This document shows positions 1-7,173 of a DNA stretch of 11,543 nt, one piece after another. Under the pieces are notes generated by a model. That model did not search any database, was not told the origin of the DNA, and saw nothing but the letters and a program-made list of their open reading frames with translations. This DNA comes from an uncultured Prevotellaceae bacterium (GTDB lineage: Bacteria > Bacteroidota > Bacteroidia > Bacteroidales > Bacteroidaceae). Both the position numbers and the translations under genes were made by a program. The number at the start of each line of letters is the position of its first letter. Positions within the stretch are counted from its first letter, which is position 1. The stretch spans positions 1-11,543 of the forward strand of contig CAMJAO010000040.1 of NCBI GenBank assembly GCA_946403615.1. Reading direction: 5' to 3'.

Positions 1-1657
1 GCAGGTATTCGTCCTTGTTGGCTGTGAAGTGGGCACTGCTGTAGATGGCGCAGTGGGGAATCTCTTCTGCGTAATACTTGTTGAGCACAGTGGCGGCATC
101 GCCCCAGCGGACGAGGTCGAAGAATCGCTCAGACTCCATACCCAGTTCCAGTCGGCGCTCCATCTTCACAATCTTGATGGCATCCTCCTTAGAGTAAGAG
201 CCTTTGTAATTGGTGATGTAGAACTTCACACCATAGAGAGAGGGATAGTTGCCAATCATCTGTGTGCTCTGGGCGGCACGTGTGCGCACCTGGTTCACCA
301 GTTTGATGGCTTCGTCGGTCTGACCCAGTTGAGCGTAGGCCTCAGCGCGCTCCAAGAGCACGTCAGCATAGCGGAAAACGATGCGGTTCATGCTTGATGC
401 CCAATAGGAACCCTTGATGAGGTACTGGTCGATGAGTGCTGGGTCAACGTTGTGCTTCAGTGAGACATTGTATCCGTAGAGTCCGTTGGAACGGCTCCAA
501 ATGCTGGTCTCCTCCATCATGTATTTCTTATTGAACATATAAGGCAGTCCGGGGATGCCAATGGTGAGGAAGAGGCGCGGGTCGGCATTGTCGACAGACT
601 TGTCGTAGTCTTTCTGATTGAAAGTGTCGATAAGGGGTAGACCGTCGGCACCGGTACGGTACGCGTTGACCAGGTTCTGTGAGGGCTTGTAGAAGTCGCA
701 GCCGCCGTCAGTGGCTCCAGGGATGTTTGGCGGGATGAGGCCGTAACTCCAGTTCAGGTTACCATAGGTGGAACCGTCATTGCGTGAGTATTGAATGGCC
801 CAGAGACTCTCACAACCGTTCTCGTACTGCTCCTCAGGACGGAAGTTATTATGAATGTCTTCCTCCAGACCGTAGTTGGAGTAGAGTGCGGGGTTGGTAA
901 ACTCGATGACCTTCTGCAAATCCTGTTCGTTGATGCTGGTCACCTTGTTGCTGTTAGCGTCGTCTTGATGGTAGGCCTTATAAAGATATACCTTAGCCAA
1001 GAAAGCGGCAGCAGAGGCTTTGGTGGGGCGGCCCTTTTCGGCTTGTGTCGCGGGCAAAGTGTTGTATGCCTCCATCAGGTCGTCGATAATGAGTTGCCAG
1101 CCCTCGTCGTTGGTGTATGTGTGGTTCGACAATTCGTTGTATTCATCATATGTCAGATTCTCGTTGACAACGAACGGAATATTCTTGTAAAGGCGTTTCA
1201 GCAGGAAATGTGCATAGGCACGCAGGAATTTCATCTCGGCCAAGCGCTGCTCTTTCAGGGCGTAATCGCTCTCGTTGAGTAGGGCGATGGCACTGTTCAC
1301 ACGCGAGATAGAGTTGTAGAGACGTACCCACATGTCATTAATGTTCCAGTTGGTGGTAAGCACACCCTGTTGCACTTCTAACTGATGGAAGACGTCGCCG
1401 TCGCTGGTGCCAGAGCCGCCTTTGTAGGCGTCGTCAGAGCGTACGTCGAAATTCCACATGGAGTATGAAGAGTTGATATCCTCTGACGAGGTGAAAATGG
1501 CATAGGCCGAGATGGCCATGGCCTCAGCATTCTCAGAGGTCTTTACCTGCTCGTCGCTGAGTGTGCCCTGCGGGGTGTGTTCATCGAGAAAGTCAGAGCA
1601 GGACATCAGACCACAGATTGCACAAATTGCACAGATTGTTCTATATATCGTTTTCAT
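1..1657 (-). CDS. susD: SusD/RagB-family outer-membrane nutrient-binding lipoprotein (3' end cut off)
   Basis: This is the surface lipoprotein that captures glycans and hands them to the SusC porin. The start ATG at 1657 gives a lipoprotein signal peptide, MKTIYRTICAICAICGLMSC, with lipobox LMSC and lipidated Cys20, followed by the acidic SDFLDE stretch common after the Cys. Visible family traits are an early SusD-like domain, helical repeat segments such as FLRAYAHFLL and KASAAAFLAKVYLY, and the late ERRLELGMESERFFDLVRWGD stretch. About 552 codons are visible and the reading frame is open to base 1. The last codons seen read KDEYL, which in this family lies close to the C-terminus, so probably only about 20 residues are missing. 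It follows susC by 37 bases on the same strand and is very likely cotranscribed. The family assignment is firm. The ligand cannot be read from the sequence; the neighbouring regulator hints at a fructan or similar sugar. Confidence 0.93.
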   Translation of the reverse strand, partial: MKTIYRTICAICAICGLMSCSDFLDEHTPQGTLSDEQVKTSENAEAMAISAYAIFTSSEDINSSYSMWNFDVRSDDAYKGGSGTSDGDVFHQLEVQQGVLTTNWNINDMWVRLYNSISRVNSAIALLNESDYALKEQRLAEMKFLRAYAHFLLKRLYKNIPFVVNENLTYDEYNELSNHTYTNDEGWQLIIDDLMEAYNTLPATQAEKGRPTKASAAAFLAKVYLYKAYHQDDANSNKVTSINEQDLQKVIEFTNPALYSNYGLEEDIHNNFRPEEQYENGCESLWAIQYSRNDGSTYGNLNWSYGLIPPNIPGATDGGCDFYKPSQNLVNAYRTGADGLPLIDTFNQKDYDKSVDNADPRLFLTIGIPGLPYMFNKKYMMEETSIWSRSNGLYGYNVSLKHNVDPALIDQYLIKGSYWASSMNRIVFRYADVLLERAEAYAQLGQTDEAIKLVNQVRTRAAQSTQMIGNYPSLYGVKFYITNYKGSYSKEDAIKIVKMERRLELGMESERFFDLVRWGDAATVLNKYYAEEIPHCAIYSSAHFTANKDEYL

Positions 1658-1694
1658 AACTGCAAATGTTATTATATTCGTGAAATTCGTTGTC

Positions 1695-4600
1695 TTAGAA
1701 AGAAACATTGATTCCGAAAGTGATGTTAAGCGGAATAGGATAACCGAAGTTGGCATTCTCAGGATCTACACCTGTGAATTTATTCGACTTGATAGTCAGC
1801 AGGTTTTGTGCCGACACATACAAGCGCAGGCGCTGCATATAGAGTTTCGAGGTAATCGACTCGGGGAAGTTGTAACCTAATTGGATGGTGCGCAACTTGG
1901 CATAGGAGCCGTTCTCGACGAAATAACTGCTGACACGTTTCTCGTTGTTGTTGTCCATCGTGCTGATGGCGGGGATATTTGAACCCATGTTTGTCGGGCT
2001 CCATGCATCGAGCAGGCGCTGGCCTTTATTCAGGTTCGAGATGTTAAGACCGCTCCAGAGGTCGGTTTCTTTCTTCAGGTCGCTGATGACATCAACACCC
2101 TGTACGCCCTGCCAAAACATCGTGAAATCGAAATTCTTGTATTGCAGGTAAATGTTCAGACCCCATGTAAAGTCGGGCACAGGCGAGTATATCCACTCCT
2201 GGTCTTTCTCATTGATGACATTGTCACCGTTGAGATCTTTCCAGCGCATACGTCCCAAGGCTGCGCCATCCTGCGCTGCGTGGTTGTCTATTTCTGCCTG
2301 GCTCTTGAAGATGCCGTCATAGACATAACCTACTTGAGCTCCAAATGGATGGCCGATGACGCTCTCTACGCCGTTTCCACCAAAGGTACCTTTGGCAGCG
2401 ATGGTCTCAGGCAACTTCGTAATCTCATTGCGGTAAGTTCCCAGATTGGCAGCCAAGTCATAACTGAAGTCGCCGATATTGCCGCGGTAGCCCACGTTGA
2501 ACTCAATACCTGTGTTCTCCATTTCGCCGGCGTTAATCCACTGGCCGCTGCCTTCACCCATCACACCGATACCGGGCATATAAACCAGGATGTCTTTTGT
2601 CTTTTTGAAGTACCACTCAAATGAACCGTAGAGTGCATTGCGGAAGAATCCGAAATCGAGACCGAGGTTGGTCTGTGTGGTGGTCTCCCACTTCAGGTCG
2701 TCGTTTCCTAATTGGTCGCGCTTGAAGCCAGAAGGCAGTGTCTGACCGCCGTTGGTGCCAGCGATATCGTAACTCGTACCATAACTCTGACCACCGAAGC
2801 CGGCCTCGCCGTAGTTGCTCACGAAGAGGGTGTAGCGAGCTATGTTGGAGATTTCCTGGTTACCAGTCTGACCCCAAGAAGCACGTAATTTCAGGTTGTC
2901 TATCCAACCGATGTTTTTCATGAACTTTTCTTCGTTGATACGCCAACCTGCAGATATTGAGGGGAATGTACCGTAGCGGCTGTTGCGGCCGAAGCGCGAA
3001 CTACCGTCATAACGCAGTGTCAGTCCGAGCAGATAGCGCTCGTCGAAGGTATAGTTGACCTTACCGAAGTAGGAGACGAGCGTATAGCCCTCGCCAGAAC
3101 CATAGGCCTCGGCCTCGCCAACACCGGCGTTAGGCCACATGTAATCGGGATTCAGGACCACGAAGTCATACTTCTTGCCGCTGAACCAAGTGTCGTCTTC
3201 ACGGTTCAACTCTGTACCAATGAGGATGTCGCCACGATGCTTGCCAAACTCGAAATTATAGGTGGCAATGGCGTTCCACATCCATTTCACCCAGTGCTCC
3301 TGCTTGGCTTCCACTCCGTTGATAGGATTGGCCACGGTGCCCTCGGTGATGGGGTACTGGAAGATGCGCTGCTCTTTTTGAGCATAGTCCAGACCGAAGG
3401 TGGTCTTGATGTTCAGGTTGTTGATGGGGTTGATGTTCAAATAGGCATCGCCAAACAAACGCCAGTACTTGTAGCGGTTGTCAGAATTACGTGTCAGACG
3501 TGCCACGGGGTTCTCACGGTCGGGATATCCGCCCACGGGTCCTGCGAACTCACCATTGGTGGTATAGACGGGCAGTGAGGGGTTGAACTGCAACACGTTT
3601 TGCAGGAAACCGCCGGGGGCAGCCACCTCACTTGTGCGGTTCAGAGTGAAATTCTCACCGACAGTGATCAAGTTGCGGTCGCCTATCTTGACCAGTTTGT
3701 AGTCAGCATTCATACGGGCTGAGAAACGCTCGAAGTCACTGTCCTTGATGATACCCTTATTCTTATAGTAACCTAAGGAGAAGTACGACATGCCGCGTTC
3801 CGAGCCATTGCTCAGCGCTACGTTGTACTGTTGGATAAGACCAGTGCGGGTCGTCTCTTTGAACCAGTCGGTGTCGGCGGCTGGTGTCGTGCCGGCAGCG
3901 TCAAGGTATTTGCTCATGGTGATACCGTTGAGTGTGGGTACACCGTCTGCGTTGTATGTCCAGTCGTACTTGTAGCCCAAACCGTTCTGGTTGGGGTCCA
4001 GGCCGTCATTGACATATCCCTGCCACATCACTTGTCCGAATTGCTTGGCATTGAGCACTTCCATCTTGTGAGCGTAAGTCTGTACGGAAATGCTGCTGTC
4101 AAAATCTACACGCACTTTGCCGTCCTTACCCTTTTTCGTAGTAATGATGATGACACCGTTAGCAGCACGGCTACCATAGATAGAGGCCGAGGCGGCATCT
4201 TTCAGCACTTGGATGGATTCAATGTCGTTACCGTTCAATTCGTGCATGCCAGCCTTCGTGGGCACACCGTCGATGATGTAGAGCGGGTCATTGTTGTTGA
4301 GAGTACCCACACCACGGATGCGGACGGTAGCCGAACCTGAGGGCGCACCGTCGGCTGAGATGTTCATGCCTGGCACACGGCCCTGCAACGCCTTGATGGG
4401 GTTGTTCTCATTCTGCTTGGCCAATTCGCTGACACTGACGGTTGAGATGGCACCGGTCAGGTCGGCCTTTTTCTGTGTGGTGTAACCCACAACGACCACC
4501 TCGTTGAGCGACTGTGCGTCATCTCTCATGATCACCTTCATGCCGTCAGTAGCCGGCAGTTCTTGGGTCATGTAACCGATGTAACTGATGACGAGCACTG

Positions 4601-4799
4601 CGCCATCCTGCACTTTTAACTTAAAAGCACCGTCTAGATCGGTAATGGTACCATTCGAGGTTCCTTTCTCTAACACAGTGGCACCGATGACAGGACCCAT
4701 TTCGTCCTCCACCGTGCCGGTAATCTCAGTTTGCGCGTACATTATAGTACAGGCAAAGAGGAGCATTAAGCTCAGAAGAAATCTTTTCAGTTTTTCCAT
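1695..4799 (-). CDS. susC: SusC/RagA-family TonB-dependent outer-membrane transporter
   Basis: A 1034-residue outer-membrane porin that imports oligosaccharides using TonB energy, with SusD as its lid. Residues 1-22 form a signal peptide ending MYA-Q. Residues about 25-95 are the carboxypeptidase-D regulatory-like domain (ITGTV...GATVLEKGT...TDLDGAFKL) typical of SusC. NEVVVVGYTTQKKADLTGA at about 99-117 leads into the plug, which contains the hallmarks ALQGRVPGM, VRIRGVGTLNNNDPLYIIDGVP and IQVLKDAASASIYGSRAANGVIIITTKKG (to about 223). The rest is the 22-strand-type barrel, ending in the aromatic terminus NITFGINVSF that suits outer-membrane assembly. The length is normal for the family and no break is seen. 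The ATG at 4799 is the only start that leaves a complete signal peptide; it lacks a strong ribosome binding site, as usual in this phylum. It is transcribed with susD, probably under the sensor-regulator encoded just upstream. Confidence 0.96.
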   Translation of the reverse strand: MEKLKRFLLSLMLLFACTIMYAQTEITGTVEDEMGPVIGATVLEKGTSNGTITDLDGAFKLKVQDGAVLVISYIGYMTQELPATDGMKVIMRDDAQSLNEVVVVGYTTQKKADLTGAISTVSVSELAKQNENNPIKALQGRVPGMNISADGAPSGSATVRIRGVGTLNNNDPLYIIDGVPTKAGMHELNGNDIESIQVLKDAASASIYGSRAANGVIIITTKKGKDGKVRVDFDSSISVQTYAHKMEVLNAKQFGQVMWQGYVNDGLDPNQNGLGYKYDWTYNADGVPTLNGITMSKYLDAAGTTPAADTDWFKETTRTGLIQQYNVALSNGSERGMSYFSLGYYKNKGIIKDSDFERFSARMNADYKLVKIGDRNLITVGENFTLNRTSEVAAPGGFLQNVLQFNPSLPVYTTNGEFAGPVGGYPDRENPVARLTRNSDNRYKYWRLFGDAYLNINPINNLNIKTTFGLDYAQKEQRIFQYPITEGTVANPINGVEAKQEHWVKWMWNAIATYNFEFGKHRGDILIGTELNREDDTWFSGKKYDFVVLNPDYMWPNAGVGEAEAYGSGEGYTLVSYFGKVNYTFDERYLLGLTLRYDGSSRFGRNSRYGTFPSISAGWRINEEKFMKNIGWIDNLKLRASWGQTGNQEISNIARYTLFVSNYGEAGFGGQSYGTSYDIAGTNGGQTLPSGFKRDQLGNDDLKWETTTQTNLGLDFGFFRNALYGSFEWYFKKTKDILVYMPGIGVMGEGSGQWINAGEMENTGIEFNVGYRGNIGDFSYDLAANLGTYRNEITKLPETIAAKGTFGGNGVESVIGHPFGAQVGYVYDGIFKSQAEIDNHAAQDGAALGRMRWKDLNGDNVINEKDQEWIYSPVPDFTWGLNIYLQYKNFDFTMFWQGVQGVDVISDLKKETDLWSGLNISNLNKGQRLLDAWSPTNMGSNIPAISTMDNNNEKRVSSYFVENGSYAKLRTIQLGYNFPESITSKLYMQRLRLYVSAQNLLTIKSNKFTGVDPENANFGYPIPLNITFGINVSF

Positions 4800-4844
4800 T
4801 TGGATTTAGGTTTGATTGGTATTATAGTTGGTAAATTACAACCG

Positions 4845-4852
4845 CAAAATTA
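4845..4852 (-). promoter_or_regulatory. Candidate -7 element of the susC promoter
   Basis: On the minus strand these bases read TAATTTTG, matching the Bacteroidetes -7 consensus TAnnTTTG. A start about 6 bases further on (near 4838) would give a short leader of about 39 bases before the susC ATG. No TTTG is found at the expected -33 distance, which would suit a promoter that depends on an activator. The two dyads just upstream (4895-4926 and 4933-4956) would supply activator sites. Confidence 0.45.
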
Positions 4853-4894
4853 AGGTTAATAGGGTGCGGCTGATGTCATTTTTCGTTCTTTGGG

Positions 4895-4926
4895 TGCAAA
4901 ATATGTTGCGATGTAACATATTTGCA
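4895..4926. promoter_or_regulatory. Dyad upstream of susC, candidate operator 1
   Basis: The left arm TGCAAAATATGTT (4895-4907) and right arm AACATATTTGCA (4915-4926) are inverted copies with one extra A in the left arm, around a 7-base centre. The centre lies about 73 bases upstream of the inferred susC start, a normal place for an activator. The AraC-type domain of the neighbouring regulator is the natural candidate to bind it, but that is inference. Confidence 0.45.
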
Positions 4927-4932
4927 AGTCTA

Positions 4933-4956
4933 TGAACGATTATTCTCATTCGTTCA
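4933..4956. promoter_or_regulatory. Dyad upstream of susC, candidate operator 2
   Basis: A perfect 7-bp inverted repeat, TGAACGA (4933-4939) and TCGTTCA (4950-4956), with a 10-base spacer. Its centre is about 33 bases, near three helical turns, from that of the dyad at 4895-4926, so the two could be bound on one face of the DNA. TCGTTC also occurs alone at 4883-4888. The function is inferred from position and symmetry. Confidence 0.4.
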
Positions 4957-4983
4957 ATGCCCATAGTCGTACCTTTGCAATGT

Positions 4984-5227
4984 AAAAACAAAAACTGGTG
5001 TGGACAATTGTCGGTGTTTTACTTTCGAACCAGGTCTGCGACAACCTCGGAATAGATGAAACACGACAGTCCACACCATTATTATATATATGGTATATAT
5101 ACGAGATGTTGAATTGCCCTGTACTCTCTATTTCTCTCAGCCAAGGTCGCAGTTTGGTTCGAAAAGAGTCAGCAACTTACGTTTCTTTCCACGATGTATC
5201 GCCTTCGCCAAGGCGTTTCATGCTTGA
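4984..5227 (-). ncRNA. Predicted structured leader or small RNA between regulator and susC
   Basis: Minus-strand transcription from the promoter at 5264-5233 would make an RNA of about 240 bases. It begins with a 6-bp hairpin (5215-5200: CGCCTT, loop GGCG, AAGGCG). It then has two pairs of complementary arms in crossing order. Pair B is 5163-5141 with 5050-5024: TTCGAACC/GGTTCGAA, CTGCGAC/GTCGCAG and 5 more pairs. Pair A is 5078-5059 with 5019-4996: TGGTGTGGAC/GTCCACACCA, TGTCG/CGACA and TGTTT/AAACA. Each gives about 20 base pairs. Pair A is followed at once by GTTTTTGTTTTT (4995-4984), so it can act as an intrinsic terminator. Only 4 bases separate the B and A right arms, so both full stems can hardly form together; a terminator/antiterminator switch is the simplest reading. 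It matches no RNA family I recognise. A 14-codon frame (5221-5177) lies in it and may be chance. The region otherwise holds no gene. Confidence 0.45.
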
Positions 5228-5232
5228 TTTTG

Positions 5233-5264
5233 CAAATATAATGAAAAAAGTTGGAATATCCAAC
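5233..5264 (-). promoter_or_regulatory. Candidate promoter for the structured leader RNA
   Basis: On the minus strand, GTTG (5264-5261, one mismatch to TTTG), exactly 20 bases, then TATATTTG (5240-5233, a full match to TAnnTTTG). The predicted start is near 5227. It begins 12 bases past the regulator stop codon, and its spacer contains that gene's terminator hairpin. Confidence 0.5.
5241..5264 (-). terminator. Intrinsic terminator of the sensor-regulator gene
   Basis: On the minus strand, GTTGGA, loop TAT, TCCAAC makes a perfect 6-bp hairpin (5264-5250) followed by six T residues (5249-5244). It lies 12 bases after the stop codon of the regulator gene. The stem is short but the T tract is directly adjacent. 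Confidence 0.6.
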
Positions 5265-5276
5265 AATTAATCCCGC

Positions 5277-6836
5277 TTATTTCACATTTCTCACTTCGCC
5301 GGGAACGATTCCGTACTCGTCTTTGAAACATTTGGTGAAGTAAGAGGGGGCAGTGAAGCCTACGGCGTAAGCCACTTCGCTTACGCTCTTGTCGGTGGTG
5401 AGCAGCAGATGGTAGGCGCGTTTCAGGCGTGCTGTGCGAAGCAGCTCAACCGGCGACGAGCCGGAAACGGCCTTCACCTTGCGATAGAGTTGCACCCGGC
5501 TGATGCTCATGTCGGCAGCCAGGTCTTCCACACTGATGTCGCTCTCTTCCAGACGTGCCTCGACCACTTCTTTGAAACGTGTGATGAAATGCGACACCGC
5601 AGTTGGGGCGTCATCATCAAGGACGTCGGTATCCGATGACTTTTCTGTGGAAGGGGTGCTCTCAGGGGACTCCTGCGCTGCGGGAACATCTTCCGGTTTC
5701 AGGTTCCACAATGTGCTTACCACACGCTCACGTTGCAAGGCTATCTTCCTCAGGTGATAGAGATAGAAGAGTACAAACACCACGACCAACAAGATGATGA
5801 TGCCGATGGCCAACCAGTTGACCACACGCCGTGTGTCGAGTTCATGCAGATAAGTGTCGGCTTTCTCGTGCAACTGATCCAACCGTTCGGCCTGACTCAT
5901 CATTTCCTCGCTCTGCATCTGCAATACTTTGGCATTGTCGCCCGTCACAAGGGCAGACATGAGCAATGTCTCTTTCTCGTAAGGCTTGCCGTCGAGGATG
6001 CGCACAGCCAGGTCGATCAGCTGGTCGCCATGAGTGGGGTAGATGTACGAGGCGTCGAGCAGAGAGTCGCGCACCAACTGTATGCCGCCGTTCTCGCCGG
6101 GAAGTCCGTCGATGCCGCAAAACAGTGGCAAATGGTCTTCAGAGAGGGATAAAAAAGCGTCTCTCGCCCCCATGGCAGTACGGTCGTTGGCTCCGAACAC
6201 CAAATCCACCTTGACATCTCTGTTGTCTGCCAGCCATTGTTTTGTCGTCTCGTTGGCTGTAGGGCCAGTCCAGTCGCCTTGTAATGAACCCGCCACCTTG
6301 ATGCCGGGGGCATTTTTCAAAGCGTCCATGAAACCATTGTGGCGCTCGATGGCAGGAGAGGAGCCTTCCAGACCTTTAATCTCCAAGACGTTTCCCTTAC
6401 CATGCAGTCGGCCTATGATGTATTCACCCATGGTGTGCCCCATCTCGTAGTTGTCGGCACCGATGAAGGCGGTATATTTTTGTGAACTGGTCTTTCTCTC
6501 AAACACGATGACAGGCAACCCCTTGTCGTAGGCGCGGTCGATGGCGGGCGAGATTGTGGCCACTTGGTTGGGCGCCACAATCAGCAGGTCGATGCCCTCG
6601 TCAACCAAACTGTCTATCTGCTGAACCTGACGCTCATCGCTGTCATAGGCCGCAGCGAACTTCAATTCCACATTATCAACGAAATAAGCGCCCATTCTCA
6701 ATTCGGCATTCTGCTTGTCACGCCAGATATCGGCAGAGCACTGCGACACGCCGATACGGTATTTCACTTTGCTCCCGGAACACGAAGCAAGCATTGACGC
6801 TAAAATGATGATAATGAACCAAATGTTTTTCCGCAT
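5277..6836 (-). CDS. Membrane-anchored sugar sensor fused directly to an AraC-type DNA-binding domain (no kinase)
   Basis: A one-component transmembrane regulator, 519 residues from the ATG at 6836. Residues 1-19 form a lipoprotein-like signal (MRKNIWFIIIILASMLASC, lipobox LASC). About 24-310 is a type-I periplasmic binding domain of the sugar-binding kind: KYRIGVSQCSADIWR, DLLIVAPNQ, PVIVFERKT, YTAFIGADNYEMG, GLEGSSPAIERHNGF, VFGANDRTAMGA. About 339-361 is a membrane helix (WLAIGIIILLVVVFVLFYLY). A loose Ser/Asp/Glu-rich linker follows, and about 418-517 is an AraC-type double helix-turn-helix (DLAADMSISRVQLYRKVKAV...SVSEVAYAVGF...PSYFTKCFKDEYG). Both end domains closely resemble those of fructose-type hybrid two-component systems such as B. 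thetaiotaomicron BT1754. The histidine kinase, ATPase and receiver domains that normally separate them are absent, and the frame is unbroken. It presumably controls susCD. An in-frame ATG at 6878 adds 14 residues and has AAGGG 7 bases upstream; 6836 was preferred because it begins a compact signal peptide. Confidence 0.9.
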   Translation of the reverse strand: MRKNIWFIIIILASMLASCSGSKVKYRIGVSQCSADIWRDKQNAELRMGAYFVDNVELKFAAAYDSDERQVQQIDSLVDEGIDLLIVAPNQVATISPAIDRAYDKGLPVIVFERKTSSQKYTAFIGADNYEMGHTMGEYIIGRLHGKGNVLEIKGLEGSSPAIERHNGFMDALKNAPGIKVAGSLQGDWTGPTANETTKQWLADNRDVKVDLVFGANDRTAMGARDAFLSLSEDHLPLFCGIDGLPGENGGIQLVRDSLLDASYIYPTHGDQLIDLAVRILDGKPYEKETLLMSALVTGDNAKVLQMQSEEMMSQAERLDQLHEKADTYLHELDTRRVVNWLAIGIIILLVVVFVLFYLYHLRKIALQRERVVSTLWNLKPEDVPAAQESPESTPSTEKSSDTDVLDDDAPTAVSHFITRFKEVVEARLEESDISVEDLAADMSISRVQLYRKVKAVSGSSPVELLRTARLKRAYHLLLTTDKSVSEVAYAVGFTAPSYFTKCFKDEYGIVPGEVRNVK

Positions 6837-6878
6837 ATCCGATAATGATTCGTGTATATGATAAGAGCCGTTGGTCAT

Positions 6879-7115
6879 GCAAATGCCCTTATAGCGTGGT
6901 TATAATAAAGATTTAGTGTTGCATGATATGATAGACGGTCTCTTTTTGTGGGATAAAAATACAAAGATTCAAGAAAATGACAAAATAAAACCCATTATTT
7001 TGTCAAATTGTAGGTGATTTTTTTGCGTATGATACCGATTTTATTGCCCTTTTGTAAAAGAAAATTACTATCTTTTCATTTATGGTATTCTCGCTAGAAA
7101 TAAACTGTAAATATA
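6879..7115. other. Divergent intergenic region upstream of the sensor-regulator
   Basis: AT-rich, with no open frame that looks coding. It should contain the regulator promoter, but no full TTTG/TAnnTTTG pair is seen on the minus strand. The best -7 match is AATCTTTG (6969-6962, one mismatch) without a -33 partner. The dyad at 6978-7005 is its only strong feature. Confidence 0.5.
6978..7005. promoter_or_regulatory. Perfect 11-bp dyad upstream of the sensor-regulator, candidate operator
   Basis: TGACAAAATAA (6978-6988) and TTATTTTGTCA (6995-7005) are exact inverted copies around a 6-base centre, in the space between divergent genes. It lies just upstream of the weak -7-like AATCTTTG on the minus strand, where a regulator would overlap the -33 region. 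A terminator is unlikely because both neighbours are transcribed away from it. The binding protein is unknown. Confidence 0.45.
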
Positions 7116-7147
7116 TTTGCGTTTACATTCGTTTATTTGTATTTTTG
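7116..7147 (+). promoter_or_regulatory. Bacteroidetes-type promoter of the zinc-ribbon gene
   Basis: TTTG (7116-7119), 20 bases, TATTTTTG (7140-7147): a full match to the sigma-ABfr consensus TTTG-N19-21-TAnnTTTG. Transcription should begin near 7154, about 20 bases before the ATG at 7174. A second -7-like TATATTTG overlaps at 7112-7119 but has no -33 partner. Confidence 0.7.
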
Positions 7148-7173
7148 TCAGAAATAACTAAAAATTCTGAATC

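Noticed and set aside
791..2624. Long plus-strand open frames opposite susD and susC
   Set aside because: They mirror the codon pattern of the real minus-strand genes, have no family traits and overlap clear coding sequence.
4970..4977. TACCTTTG as a plus-strand promoter for an antisense RNA
   Set aside because: It fits the -7 consensus but no TTTG lies 19-21 bases upstream, and the hairpin at 5200-5215 has only three T residues after it. It was left as a weak possibility and not listed as a feature.
5128..5142. CTGAGA on the minus strand as part of a TPP riboswitch
   Set aside because: The other conserved parts of the TPP aptamer are not found on either side, and the downstream gene is a glycan porin.
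5024..5163. Invertible DNA switch flanked by inverted repeats, as at Bacteroides surface loci
   Set aside because: The arms differ by insertions and substitutions (GGT against AA, and AACCT against CTT), while recombinase sites should be identical. No recombinase gene is near.
4998..5270. Plus-strand open frame of 90 codons between susC and the regulator
   Set aside because: It runs through both inverted-repeat pairs and the terminator, has no ribosome binding site, and its composition does not look like a folded protein. The RNA structure explains the region better.
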